A stretch of DNA of 64,000 bases from Rhizobium sp. Q54. GTDB taxonomy: Bacteria; Pseudomonadota; Alphaproteobacteria; UBA2966; CAIVPW01. Shown in pieces: positions 19,846-29,225 of this stretch. The notes under the pieces were generated by a model that saw only the letters and a list, made by a program, of their open reading frames with translations, had not been told where the DNA came from and made no database searches. Position numbers and translations under genes: made by a program. The stretch covers positions 1 to 64,000 of the forward strand of contig CAMDPO010000005.1 in NCBI GenBank assembly GCA_945904955.1, in the 5' to 3' direction. Each line of letters opens with the position of its first letter. The stretch's first letter is position 1.

Positions 19846-20850
19846 ATGAAGCGTAGCTTTGTCGCGGCTCTCGCCGGCGCCGCCGCGAACGTTGTAGCCG
19901 TCGTCTCTGCGTCGGCCAACCCGACCGCCTATAATGTTGCGCCGCTGCTGCAGGCACGCGATCCCTTCGCGGACCGCTTCTGGGGCCTTTTGCAAGGTCC
20001 GGTCGCCCCGCCGCAGCCGCCGGGCACGGCCGGTCTGCTCTACGATTTCCGCGAGGTGCTCGGCCGCCCGGATCTGTTCGCCGAGCGTTTCTACGGCCAG
20101 GCGGTAGCGATGCCGCCCGCGGCCGCACCACAGGCGCAGCTTACGCCCGCCCCCGCGCCCGTCACCGCTGCTCCGACCGCCGTGCTGCGCGCTCCGGCAC
20201 CGGTGCCGGTGCAGATCGTCCAGGCGCCTGCGCCCGCTGCACGCCCGATCCCGGCGGGTCTGACCCTGGCCGCGGCCGCAGAGCCGAGCCGTTGGTACAT
20301 GTCGGGCGCCGTCGGCGCCGCCACGCTCAGTGAGGCGACCAACACCGGCGCCGCGGTCGCCAACCAGGCTGCGTACGACGTCGGCCCCGTGCTGGTGTTC
20401 GCGGTCGGCAACCGGCGCACGGCCAGCCTCGCCTTCGAAGGCGAGGTCGCGCTGCGCACGTTCGGTCTCTCGACCATCACGCCGGCCGGCGGCACCCCCG
20501 TCACCGCCACGGGCACCGTGTCCAACGTCGCGTTGATGGCCAATGCCGTCTGGAACACGAACTTCGGCTGGCGCTTCAATCCATACCTGTTGGGCGGCGG
20601 CGGTATTGCCGCGCACAAGCTGGAAAACGTAGATGCGCCGGGCATCGTGGGTACGACCGGCGACGATATCGTCATCGCCTATCAGCTCGGATTCGGTGCC
20701 GATCTGCCGATCAATCAGCGCTGGTCGCTCGACACGTCCTACCGCTATTTCTCCACGCTTGCGCCGGAGTTCACCGACGCCGGCGGCAACACATTTGAAA
20801 CTGCGGTCGCCAGTCACAACTTCTTAGTCGGCGCCCGCTACCGCTTCTAG
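19846..20850 (+). CDS. Outer-membrane beta-barrel protein
   Basis: This 334-residue protein has a signal peptide (about 1-24, ending SASA). Next come a mature segment with two FADRFWG/FAERFYG-like repeats (about 43-85) and a Pro/Ala-rich linker (about 88-140). An OmpA-type or Omp25-like beta-barrel fills about 145-334. The barrel part alternates in hydrophobicity, has the GGGGIAAHKL turn, and ends in the outer-membrane signature VGARYRF with terminal Phe. Pore or adhesin function cannot be told. The proline-rich linker before the barrel is unusual and could span the periplasm. The PmtA-like gene follows by 19 bases. Confidence 0.8.
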   Translation: MKRSFVAALAGAAANVVAVVSASANPTAYNVAPLLQARDPFADRFWGLLQGPVAPPQPPGTAGLLYDFREVLGRPDLFAERFYGQAVAMPPAAAPQAQLTPAPAPVTAAPTAVLRAPAPVPVQIVQAPAPAARPIPAGLTLAAAAEPSRWYMSGAVGAATLSEATNTGAAVANQAAYDVGPVLVFAVGNRRTASLAFEGEVALRTFGLSTITPAGGTPVTATGTVSNVALMANAVWNTNFGWRFNPYLLGGGGIAAHKLENVDAPGIVGTTGDDIVIAYQLGFGADLPINQRWSLDTSYRYFSTLAPEFTDAGGNTFETAVASHNFLVGARYRF

Positions 20851-20869
20851 GCAGGATCGGATTCCCGTC

Positions 20870-21496
20870 ATGCGACACGACGCGATGTTCTTCGCTCGCT
20901 GGCTGCGCGATCCGCGCGGCATGGGCAGCGTCGTTCCCTCCGGGCGAACACTGGCCTTGGCAATGGCCGAGCCTGCGGCCAGAGCCTACAAGACTCCCAT
21001 CCTCGAGCTTGGCGGTGGCACCGGCACGGTCACCGAGGCGCTGTTCGAATGCGGCCTCGATCCGCACGATCTCATCGTCATTGAGCGCGACGCACAGTTG
21101 CATCGTCACCTCGAGCTGCGCTTCCCCCAGGTGCGCGTGGTGCGCGGCGACGCGGCGCACGCTCATCGCCTGCTCGCAGAGCTCGGTGTCGATGCCGTAG
21201 GCGGAGTCGTCTCCAGCCTGCCGCTACTGTCGATGCCGCTGCTGGCGCGCCGCCGCATCCTCGGCTCGGCGTTCCGCAGCCTCGGCGCCGATGGCTTCCT
21301 GCTGCAGTTCACCTACGGTCCGCTGTCGCCGCTGCCCGATCGCATGCTCACGACTCTCGCCCTGCGCGGCCGCGTGATCGACCGGGTTTGGCGCAACGTT
21401 CCGCCCGCCACGGTGTGGCGCTACGAGCGCGTTCCGTCGCAGTCCGCGGCGGTCCCCCAGCCGGATCCCTTGGCCGATCCCTCGGCAAGTCCTTGA
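20870..21496 (+). CDS. PmtA-like phospholipid N-methyltransferase
   Basis: This 208-residue SAM-dependent methyltransferase resembles PmtA, which methylates phosphatidylethanolamine toward phosphatidylcholine. It has the SAM-binding motif ILELGGGTGTVTEAL at about 43-57, the acidic strand VIERD, and the family-typical VVSSLPLLSMP at about 115-125. The N-terminal FFARWLRDPRGMGSVVPSG stretch matches the membrane-associating N-terminus of PmtA proteins. Its overlap in fold with rRNA adenine methyltransferases is a possible source of misannotation. It follows the barrel gene by 19 bases, and both act on the envelope. Confidence 0.82.
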   Translation: MRHDAMFFARWLRDPRGMGSVVPSGRTLALAMAEPAARAYKTPILELGGGTGTVTEALFECGLDPHDLIVIERDAQLHRHLELRFPQVRVVRGDAAHAHRLLAELGVDAVGGVVSSLPLLSMPLLARRRILGSAFRSLGADGFLLQFTYGPLSPLPDRMLTTLALRGRVIDRVWRNVPPATVWRYERVPSQSAAVPQPDPLADPSASP

Positions 21497-21678
21497 CTTT
21501 CGCGGCAGTTCGCCGCATATACCCCTCGTACTCCGGTCCTGACGCGACATCTCGCCACTGGTGAGGGCGCGCTTTGCGATACTTAGGGGTACGAGTAGGT
21601 ACCTCGACGATCGCGCGTGGCTCCAGTCCCTGGAAGCCTCGTCCCGAGTTCCCTAAAGAGTAATACGGCCTGGCCCCG

Positions 21679-22983
<1,305 letters not shown>

Positions 22984-22987
22984 GTTT

Positions 22988-23028
22988 GGACCGGTTCCCT
23001 CTCTTGGGAGGGGGAGGGGACCGGTTCC
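22988..23028. repeat. CCCTCTC/GGAGGGG repeat flanked by GGACCGGTTCC, copy 2
   Basis: Two identical 11-mers, GGACCGGTTCC (22988-22998 and 23018-23028), flank a CCTCTCTTGGGAGGGGGAGG core. The core resembles the CCCTCTCCC hairpins at 6307, 35308, 44283 and 44438. It lies a few bases after the rhlE stop. Confidence 0.55.
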
Positions 23029-23064
23029 ATCTCTGCCGCTAGCCTAAGATTTCTGCGACTTTTT

Positions 23065-23091
23065 CGGCCCGTCGATTTTTTCGACGGGCCG
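23065..23091 (+). terminator. Probable rhlE terminator hairpin
   Basis: CGGCCCGTCGA (23065-23075), loop TTTTT and TCGACGGGCCG (23081-23091) form a perfect 11-bp stem. It lies 82 bases after the rhlE stop. The T-tract is in the loop and before the stem rather than after it, so it is not a canonical intrinsic terminator. Confidence 0.5.
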
Positions 23092-23157
23092 TTGTCGATT
23101 CCGGCACGCCTCGCTCGTCGTCTCCGTAGGACCACCTGAGACACGAGGAGAAGCCTG

Positions 23158-23300
23158 ATGTTCCGCACCGCTCTCGCCGCCGCCGTTCTGCTGCTCAGCG
23201 TTCCCGCCATCGCGCAGCCCGCCGCCACCGGCGCGCGCGTCGAGGTGATGGGTATCGGGAGACGAGCAGGCCGTGTTGAAAGCGCACAGCATCGGCTAGC
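23158..23300 (+). pseudogene. Remnant of a small secreted protein
   Basis: ATG 23158 follows a good ribosome site (ACGAGGAGAAGCC). It encodes a clear signal peptide (MFRTALAAAVLLLSVPAIA, then QPAATGARVEV). After about 34 residues the frame becomes arbitrary and runs through the tRNA gene to 23394. In a shifted frame, SGDEQAVLKAHSIG continues and stops at 23298-23300, as if one indel near 23250-23260 had disrupted a short gene of about 48 codons. It could also be a live very short ORF. Confidence 0.4.
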
Positions 23301-23329
23301 GCGATGCGACGGCCCGAATCGGCGGAGTC

Positions 23330-23405
23330 TGGCGCGCCCGGCAGGACTTGAACCTGCGACCCCTGGCTTCGGAGGCCAGTGCTCTATCCACTGAGCTACG
23401 GGCGC
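23330..23405 (-). tRNA. tRNA-Arg (anticodon CCG)
   Basis: Read on the minus strand, this is a complete cloverleaf. The acceptor stem is GCGCCCG pairing with CGGGCGC, followed by discriminator G and an encoded CCA. The D-arm is GCTCAGTGGATAGAGC, the anticodon arm CTGGC-CTCCGAA-GCCAG, and the T-arm GCAGG-TTCAAGT-CCTGC. The loop puts CCG at positions 34-36, so it reads the CGG arginine codon. It lies between the rhlE terminator region and a zinc-finger gene, in opposite orientation. Confidence 0.97.
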
Positions 23406-23542
23406 GCGAAGCGGCCACCATACTCGTCGCTCCGCAGGGGCGCAAACCAACTACACCGCCCAAGGGGTGCAAGCACCGGCTCAAACGGCCGCAGCCAGCC
23501 GCCCGTGACGGGCTTACGCCCGGGCGCTATCATCCGGCCCTC

Positions 23543-23734
23543 ATGACCGTGACCACCACCGACGCCCCCGAGATCGTCCAATCGGACTCGACCAAGGTCA
23601 TCTGCGACGGCAATGGCCTCGGCGGCCACCCCAAGGTGTATCTGACCATGGGCGCGGGCCACTCGGTCGACTGCCCGTATTGCGATCGCCGCTTTGTGTT
23701 GAAACCCGGCGCAAAGGCCGCATCCGGCCACTAG
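23543..23734 (+). CDS. Small zinc-finger domain protein (zf-CHCC, NDUFS6-like)
   Basis: This 63-residue protein carries the CHCC zinc finger of the NDUFS6/complex I 13-kDa subunit family. The ligands are C (KVICDG), then H (GGHPKVYL), and finally C-x2-C (VDCPYCDRRFVL). Alphaproteobacterial homologues are similarly short and are thought to be accessory to complex I, but no nuo genes are present here. ATG 23543 places the zinc motif at about residues 24-52. A MOSC protein gene follows 10 bases later. Confidence 0.85.
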   Translation: MTVTTTDAPEIVQSDSTKVICDGNGLGGHPKVYLTMGAGHSVDCPYCDRRFVLKPGAKAASGH

Positions 23735-23744
23735 GTCCTCAGTA

Positions 23745-24404
23745 ATGCGTATTGTCTCCGTCAATGTTGGTGGCCTCAGCGAGATGCTGAACCGCCGCGG
23801 ACAGCTGTACCTTTCCGGCATCCTGAAGTCGCCGGTGTCCGGCCCGGTCAGCGTTACCTTCGCCGGCGTCATCGGCGACGCCCAGGGCGACCAGAAGGCG
23901 CACGGCGGTCCCGACAACGCGGTGTACGCGTATTCGGCCGATCACTACGCCGCCTGGCGGCGCGAAGAGAAACGCGACGATCTTGGCCCCGGCTTCTTCG
24001 GCGAGAACATCACCGTCGCGGCGCTCCACGAACAGGACGTGCGCATCGGCGACGTCTACTGCGCCGGCTCGGCGCTGCTCGAGGTGACGCAGCCGCGGCT
24101 GCCCTGCGACACGCTAGGCATCCGCTTCGGCGACAAGCATTTCCCCGATCGCTTCCTCAAGAGTCGCCGCACCGGTATGTACCTGCGCGTCCTCAAGGAA
24201 GGCACCGTGCACGCCGGCGACGAGTTCCACCGCGAGCGCGCCGGCACCGTGACGATCCCCGATGCGGTCGACATCATCGAAGGCGATGCGGGTACCACAG
24301 TGACTCTGCGCAAGCTCTCCGCGGAATCCGCGCTCTCCAAGCGCTGGCGCGCCAAGGTCGACAAGAAGCTTGCCGCCCTCGCCACTCCGGCCGGCGCCCC
24401 CTGA
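23745..24404 (+). CDS. MOSC domain protein, YiiM type
   Basis: This 219-residue protein matches the YiiM-like MOSC (molybdenum cofactor sulfurase C-terminal) family. It has GDAQGDQKAHGGPDNAVYAY at about 45-64, GPGFFGENIT, and the block TQPRLPCDTLGIRF with the conserved cysteine that is the likely cofactor or persulfide ligand. YiiM proteins are Moco-dependent reductases of N-hydroxylated compounds in E. coli; the substrate here is unknown. Its stop overlaps the start of the secreted propeller gene (TGATG). Confidence 0.9.
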   Translation: MRIVSVNVGGLSEMLNRRGQLYLSGILKSPVSGPVSVTFAGVIGDAQGDQKAHGGPDNAVYAYSADHYAAWRREEKRDDLGPGFFGENITVAALHEQDVRIGDVYCAGSALLEVTQPRLPCDTLGIRFGDKHFPDRFLKSRRTGMYLRVLKEGTVHAGDEFHRERAGTVTIPDAVDIIEGDAGTTVTLRKLSAESALSKRWRAKVDKKLAALATPAGAP

Positions 24405-25495
24405 TGCGCGGCGCGACGCTCGTCGCTCTGCTCGCCGCCGGTGTCGCATTCGCGGCGCTGGCGCAACAGCCGCCCGCGACGACGCCCGCGGGGCAACCCA
24501 ACGCCCAGATGCAGCAGGCCGCCGCCGGCGGACCGAACTGCCACCAGACCCACACCGCCCTCAGCCGCGACGGCATGGCCTTCACCGCCGAAGGCGAGAT
24601 CCTGGTGCGCGCCTCGGTGCCCGATGGCGTGCGCCTTCCGGGCGGCACCCTCGGCGTCTACTACGTCACCGGCGGCGACGACCACGGCATCTTCCTGGGC
24701 AAGCCGTCCGGCAATCGCTGGGAGCGCGGCGAGAAGGTGCTGCTCGACGGAGTCTTCGACGGCAACGCGGTCGATCCCGACGCGGTCAACCTACGCGACG
24801 GACGCATCCGTCTCTTCTATTACAAGGGCTCGTTCGTCGGCGGCGCGGTGCCGTCGCCGATCGCGCCGTTCTATTCCGCGATCTCCACCGACGGCGTCCG
24901 CTTCACCGTCGAGGGCAAGGTGTTCGAGATCGAAGGCGGCACCGACCCCAGCGTGGTCCTGCTGCCCGACGGCTCGTGGCTGCTTGCCGTGGCGCGCGCC
25001 CAGCAGCAGCAGATGGTGGTCGCCCGCTCCACCGACGGGGCGCGCTTCGAGACGGTCACGACCCTCGCCAACGGCGGCATCCCCGAGCTCTTGGTGCTGC
25101 CGAACGGCAACGTGCGCCTGTTCTTCAACGGCTCCGGCGGCGCCGGTACGCCGCCCGGCATGGTCAGCCGCATCTCCACCGACGGCGGCCGCACCTGGAC
25201 CAACGAGCCAGGCACGCGCCTCAATCACCAGGGTTTTTCGGCTGATCCGTCCGTGGTGCGCTTGGACAACGGCCAGTACCGGATGTTCTACAAGACGACG
25301 GACCAAGCCTGTGAACAGGCCAACCGCCCGCAAGGTGCGCCGGTCGCCGGCCCAGGTGCGCCCGTGGGCGCTCCCCTGGGTGCTCCGGGCGGCGCCCCGC
25401 AAACCTTCGGCCCGGGCCAGCAGCCGCTACCGCCGCTGCCGGGCGGGCCGGCAGGCAATCCCAAGGGGCAGCCCAAGGGCCCGCTCGCGCCCTAA
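24404..25495 (+). CDS. Secreted sialidase-fold beta-propeller protein
   Basis: This 363-residue exported protein has a signal peptide at about 1-21 (cleavage near ALAQ). The core of about 45-305 has repeated blade-like units (LSRDGMAFT, AISTDGVRFT, ARSTDGARFE) and one good Asp-box, STDGGRTW. This indicates a sialidase or GH43-like five- or six-bladed propeller. No catalytic residues can be assigned. The last ~60 residues are Gly/Pro/Ala-rich and low-complexity. It shares a start-stop overlap with the MOSC gene but has no obvious functional link to it. Confidence 0.72.
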   Translation: MRGATLVALLAAGVAFAALAQQPPATTPAGQPNAQMQQAAAGGPNCHQTHTALSRDGMAFTAEGEILVRASVPDGVRLPGGTLGVYYVTGGDDHGIFLGKPSGNRWERGEKVLLDGVFDGNAVDPDAVNLRDGRIRLFYYKGSFVGGAVPSPIAPFYSAISTDGVRFTVEGKVFEIEGGTDPSVVLLPDGSWLLAVARAQQQQMVVARSTDGARFETVTTLANGGIPELLVLPNGNVRLFFNGSGGAGTPPGMVSRISTDGGRTWTNEPGTRLNHQGFSADPSVVRLDNGQYRMFYKTTDQACEQANRPQGAPVAGPGAPVGAPLGAPGGAPQTFGPGQQPLPPLPGGPAGNPKGQPKGPLAP

Positions 25496-25540
25496 CCCAC
25501 GCGGGAAGTCCTCGCCGGGGCGCGCTATATAACGACGCCC

Positions 25541-28411
25541 ATGCCCAAGTCCGCCGCGCCCTCCGCCGCGACCCCGCTCTATCTGGTCGACGGCTCCGGC
25601 TACATCTTCCGCGCGTACCACGCGCTGCCACACCTCACGCGCAAGCGCGACGGCACGCCGACCGGCGCGGTCTACGGCTTCTGCAACATGCTGGCGAAGC
25701 TGCTCGCCGACATCGAAGCCCAAGGTGGCGCCGGCCACATCGCGGTGCTGTTCGACGCGGGGCGGAAAACGTTCCGCTCCGCGATCTACCCGGCCTACAA
25801 GGCGCAACGGCCGCCGCCGCCCGAAGACTTGGTGCCGCAGTTCAAGCTCATCCGCGACGCGGTGCGCGCCTTCAACCTGCCGTGCATCGAGCAGGAGGGC
25901 TTCGAGGCCGACGACATCATCGCCACCTACGCGCGCCTGGCGCGCGAGGCCGACACCGATGTCGTCATCTATTCGTCCGACAAGGACATGATGCAGCTCA
26001 TCCGCCCCGGCGTGCGCATGCACGATCCCCTCAAGGATCGCGCCATCGGCGAGGCCGAGGTGAAGGAGAAGTTCGGTGTCACGCCCTCGATGCTCGGCGA
26101 CCTCTTGGCGCTCACCGGCGATACCTCCGACAACGTGCCCGGAATTCCCGGCGTCGGCCCCAAGACCGCGGCCGAGCTGCTGACCGCCTACGGCAATCTC
26201 GAGTCGTTGCTGGAGCACGCGGCCGAGATCAAGCAGCCCAAGCGCCGCGAAGCGGTGATGACCAACGCCGACAAGGCGCGCATCAGCCGCCGGCTCGTGG
26301 CACTCGACGAGAACGTCCCCGTCGCGCAAACCGTCGCCGACCTCGCCGTACGCATGCCGGACCCGAAGGTCCTGTTCCCGTTCCTGGAAGACCTCGAATT
26401 CGGCAACCTTGTGACGCGTCTGCGCGCGCGCTACGGAACCGCTCCGGAGGAGCGCAAACCAACAACCGCCCCTGCCGTGGTTGAAGTGACTCCGGTTCCC
26501 GCGCCGCCCGAGCCGTCGGGCGGAACGCCCGCCTTCGGCGGGACCCCGCTCGCCGGCCCCGCCGTTCGCCTGGCGCCGCCGACGCGCTACGCGACTCTCA
26601 CGACGCTCGAAGGGCTGGCGGCGCTCGCCGACGACGCGCGCAGTACCGGCATCGTCGGCGTGCACGTCGAGATCGATCCGCCCGACGAGAATGGCGGCGA
26701 CATTGTCGGCGTAGCACTCGCCGCCCAGCCGGGCATCGGCTGGTACGCGCCCCTTGCCGTCGCCCGCTCGCAGTCGTCCCTCGCCATCGAAGGCCCCGAC
26801 GAGGAGCACGCCTTCGGCCTGGTCGAGGCGCTCGACATCCTCAAGCCGCTGTTCGAGGACCCCTCCGTGCTGAAGGTCCTCTACGACGCCAAGCGCACCA
26901 TGAAGGTGCTCGCCCGCCACGGCGTCAGTCTGTCCCCCATCGACGACACCCTCCTGATGTCGTTCGTCCTCGGCGGTGGCCGCGATGAGCATGGCCACGG
27001 CGACATCTGCGAGCGCGAGCTCGGCCTGCGCCCGCCGCCGCGCAAGGAGATCGTCGGCAGCGGCAAGGCCGGGATCGCCTTCCCGCAGGTGCCGCTCGAC
27101 CGCGCTACCCCGTACGCCGCCGGCCTCGCCGACACCGTGCTGCAAAGCCGCGAGTGCTTGCGCCGCCGCATCCTCAGCGAGCATCTCGTCTCGGTGTACG
27201 AGACCATCGAGCGCCCGCTCGTGCCCGTGCTGCTCGCCATGGAGCAGGCTGGCGTGCGCATCGATCCCGAAGCGCTGGCAGCGCTCTCTGCCGACTTCGG
27301 CAAGCGCATGACGACGTTGGAGGCCGACGTCTACCGGGTCGCCGGCCGCGAGTTCAACATCGGCTCACCCAAGCAACTGGGGGAGATCCTGTTCGACACC
27401 ATGAAGCTCGAAGGCGGCCGCAAGACCAAGACCGGCGCCTGGAGCACCGATGCCGACGTGCTCGACGCTCTCGCCGCCGAGGGTCACGAGTTGCCCCAGA
27501 AGATTCTCGACTGGCGCCTTGTCGCCAAGCTCAAGTCCACCTACACCGACACCCTCGCCCACCAGATCGACCGCGTCTCCGGCCGCGTCCACACGTCTTA
27601 CCTGATGGCCGGCGCCGCCACGGGGCGTCTGGCCTCGACCGAGCCCAACCTGCAGAACATCCCGATCCGCACCGAGGAAGGCCGCCGCATCCGCCGCGCC
27701 TTCGTCGCCCCGCGCGGCCATAAGCTGGTCTCCGCCGACTACTCCCAGATCGAGCTGCGCCTCCTGGCCCACGTCGCCAAGATCGACTCGCTCAAGGACG
27801 CGTTCCACAAGGGCGTCGATATCCACGCGCTCACCGCGAGCCAGGTGTTCGGCATTCCCTTGGAACAGCTCGACCGCGACACGCGCAACCGCGCCAAGGC
27901 GATCAACTTCGGCATCATCTACGGCATCTCGGCGTTCGGCCTCGCCCGCCAGCTCGGCATCCCGCGCGGCGACGCCGGCCGCTACATCGAGGCGTACTTC
28001 GAGCGCTACCCCGGCATCCGCGCCTACATGGACAGCGCCAAGGAATTCGCCAAGCGCAACGGCTACGTGGTGACGCTGTTCGGCCGCCGCGTGCACATGC
28101 CCGGCATCCACGACCGCAACCACTCCATGCGCTCGTTCTCCGAGCGCGCCAGCATCAACGCGCCGCTGCAAGGGACCGCCGCCGACATCCTGAAGCGCGC
28201 CATGGTGCGCATGCACCGCGCCCTCGCCGAATCGCGCCTGAAGTCGCGCATGCTCCTCTCGGTGCACGACGAGCTCCTGTTCGAAGCACCCAACGGCGAA
28301 GTCGAAGCCCTCAAGGCTCTCGCCAAAAAAGTGATGGAAGGCGCCGCCGTCCTCGACGTGCCGCTCACCGTGGCAACCGGCTCCGGCGACAACTGGGGCG
28401 AAGCGCACTAG
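25541..28411 (+). CDS. polA: DNA polymerase I with degenerate proofreading domain
   Basis: PolA fills gaps and removes RNA primers. The 956-residue protein has an intact 5' nuclease domain (1-~310; YLVDGSGYIFRAYHALP, EADDIIATYA, GDTSDNVPGIPGVGPKTA). The polymerase domain is also intact: motif A DYSQIELRLLAH, motif B RNRAKAINFGIIYG, motif C VHDELLFEAP. In between, the 3'-5' exonuclease fold is recognisable but its catalytic acids are gone. Exo I DTE is HVE (375-377), Exo II N...D is D449...T453, and Exo III YAAED is YAAGL (525-529). A Pro-rich linker (about 310-345) precedes it. The product is probably non-proofreading, like Taq polymerase. Confidence 0.96.
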   Translation: MPKSAAPSAATPLYLVDGSGYIFRAYHALPHLTRKRDGTPTGAVYGFCNMLAKLLADIEAQGGAGHIAVLFDAGRKTFRSAIYPAYKAQRPPPPEDLVPQFKLIRDAVRAFNLPCIEQEGFEADDIIATYARLAREADTDVVIYSSDKDMMQLIRPGVRMHDPLKDRAIGEAEVKEKFGVTPSMLGDLLALTGDTSDNVPGIPGVGPKTAAELLTAYGNLESLLEHAAEIKQPKRREAVMTNADKARISRRLVALDENVPVAQTVADLAVRMPDPKVLFPFLEDLEFGNLVTRLRARYGTAPEERKPTTAPAVVEVTPVPAPPEPSGGTPAFGGTPLAGPAVRLAPPTRYATLTTLEGLAALADDARSTGIVGVHVEIDPPDENGGDIVGVALAAQPGIGWYAPLAVARSQSSLAIEGPDEEHAFGLVEALDILKPLFEDPSVLKVLYDAKRTMKVLARHGVSLSPIDDTLLMSFVLGGGRDEHGHGDICERELGLRPPPRKEIVGSGKAGIAFPQVPLDRATPYAAGLADTVLQSRECLRRRILSEHLVSVYETIERPLVPVLLAMEQAGVRIDPEALAALSADFGKRMTTLEADVYRVAGREFNIGSPKQLGEILFDTMKLEGGRKTKTGAWSTDADVLDALAAEGHELPQKILDWRLVAKLKSTYTDTLAHQIDRVSGRVHTSYLMAGAATGRLASTEPNLQNIPIRTEEGRRIRRAFVAPRGHKLVSADYSQIELRLLAHVAKIDSLKDAFHKGVDIHALTASQVFGIPLEQLDRDTRNRAKAINFGIIYGISAFGLARQLGIPRGDAGRYIEAYFERYPGIRAYMDSAKEFAKRNGYVVTLFGRRVHMPGIHDRNHSMRSFSERASINAPLQGTAADILKRAMVRMHRALAESRLKSRMLLSVHDELLFEAPNGEVEALKALAKKVMEGAAVLDVPLTVATGSGDNWGEAH

Positions 28412-28462
28412 CACCCTTGTGCCTTGCGGTTCGCGGGCCGTCGCGCTATCAGTACTGCTATC

Positions 28463-28699
28463 ATGGCGCAGGTGTTGGTTCGGAATGTCGAAGACCAAGT
28501 GGTTGCCGCCCTCAAGCAGAAGGCGCAGCTCCACGGTCGTTCGCTGGAGCAGGAACTGCGGTTGATTCTGAGCGAGGCAGCGAAGCTTTCTCCGGAGGAG
28601 CGCGTCGCCGTAGCCAATCACATCCGCGCCATGACGCCACCGACTGCACGGCAGACGGACAGCACCGACCTCATCCGCGAGGATCGCGATCGCCGGTGA
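28463..28699 (+). CDS. Antitoxin, FitA/VapB-like ribbon-helix-helix protein
   Basis: This 78-residue protein has a FitA-type ribbon-helix-helix N-terminus (AQVLVRNVEDQVVAALKQKA, then HGRSLEQELRLIL) that would bind operator DNA. A C-terminal tail (about 48-78) probably wraps around the toxin. ATG 28463 is used because the RHH strand begins three residues later; the frame is open 13 codons further up. The stop overlaps the GTG start of the PIN toxin gene (GTGA), the classical arrangement for a vapBC/fitAB operon. The 51-base upstream gap would hold the promoter; no clear palindrome was seen. Confidence 0.85.
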   Translation: MAQVLVRNVEDQVVAALKQKAQLHGRSLEQELRLILSEAAKLSPEERVAVANHIRAMTPPTARQTDSTDLIREDRDRR

Positions 28700-29121
28700 C
28701 GCTCGTCGTTGATGCCAGCGTCGCGTTCAAATGGTTCATCGAGGAACTGCAGTCCGACGCCGCACTGCGCGTGCCAGCGCTTCCCGAAGACCTAATCGCA
28801 CCAGATCTCATCATTGTTGAGGTGGCGAATGCGCTGTGGCGCGGTGTGAGGGACGGGCGGGTGCTTACTACGCAGGCTACGGAGGCTCTCACGTCTCTCC
28901 CGCGGTTCTTTGCCGAGCTTGCGAGCTCGGCAAGTCTCGCGCCGCGTGCGTTTGCCATCGCCTGCGACCTGTCGCACCCGGTCTACGATTGCTTGTACCT
29001 GGCGCTGGCGGAGCAGCGCGATGCGCGCGTCGTCAGTGCCGATGCGCGACTTAAGAACAAGGTGGCGGGCACCGAGTGGGCGCGCCGCGTTGTCGGACTT
29101 GGCGCGCGGCGGCTTCGATAG
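28696..29121 (+). CDS. vapC: PIN-domain ribonuclease toxin, VapC family
   Basis: This 141-residue PIN-domain protein is the toxin partner of the upstream RHH protein. The conserved acidic residues are the first Asp (VVDASVAFKW), the Glu in LIIVEVANALWR, the Asp in PVYDCLYLALAE and the Asp in VVSADARL. VapC toxins cleave tRNA or rRNA; the target here is not predictable. GTG 28696 overlaps the antitoxin stop. The cassette ends 21 bases before a relic of a MotB C-terminus (29143-29172). Confidence 0.88.
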   Translation: MTLVVDASVAFKWFIEELQSDAALRVPALPEDLIAPDLIIVEVANALWRGVRDGRVLTTQATEALTSLPRFFAELASSASLAPRAFAIACDLSHPVYDCLYLALAEQRDARVVSADARLKNKVAGTEWARRVVGLGARRLR

Positions 29122-29142
29122 AGAAGTCGGGCTGGCGCCGCG

Positions 29143-29172
29143 CTACCGCTCGATGCGGATCACGACGCGGCG
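29143..29172 (-). pseudogene. Vestige of a second MotB/OmpA C-terminus
   Basis: On the minus strand these 30 bases encode RRVVIRIER plus a stop. They match the last residues of the MotB gene just upstream of it in coordinates (ends 29226), with differences mainly at third codon positions. The residues before it (RAG) also partly match RAEN. The remainder of the coding sequence is absent. Confidence 0.5.
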
Positions 29173-29225
29173 CCCCGCGCGCGGAGCACGCCAACCAACG
29201 ACGGGTCTAGTTTGGTCTGGTTGAG

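Noticed and set aside
17737-20817. Reading the serine protease as a 1026-residue protein
   Set aside because: The extra N-terminal part is antisense to the outer-membrane barrel gene, and a lipoprotein signal begins at ATG 19707.
21515-21600. Possible inverted repeat CCCCTCGTAC...GGGGTACGAG upstream of rhlE
   Set aside because: The arms do not align as a proper inverted repeat once written out; the similarity is partial and not symmetric.
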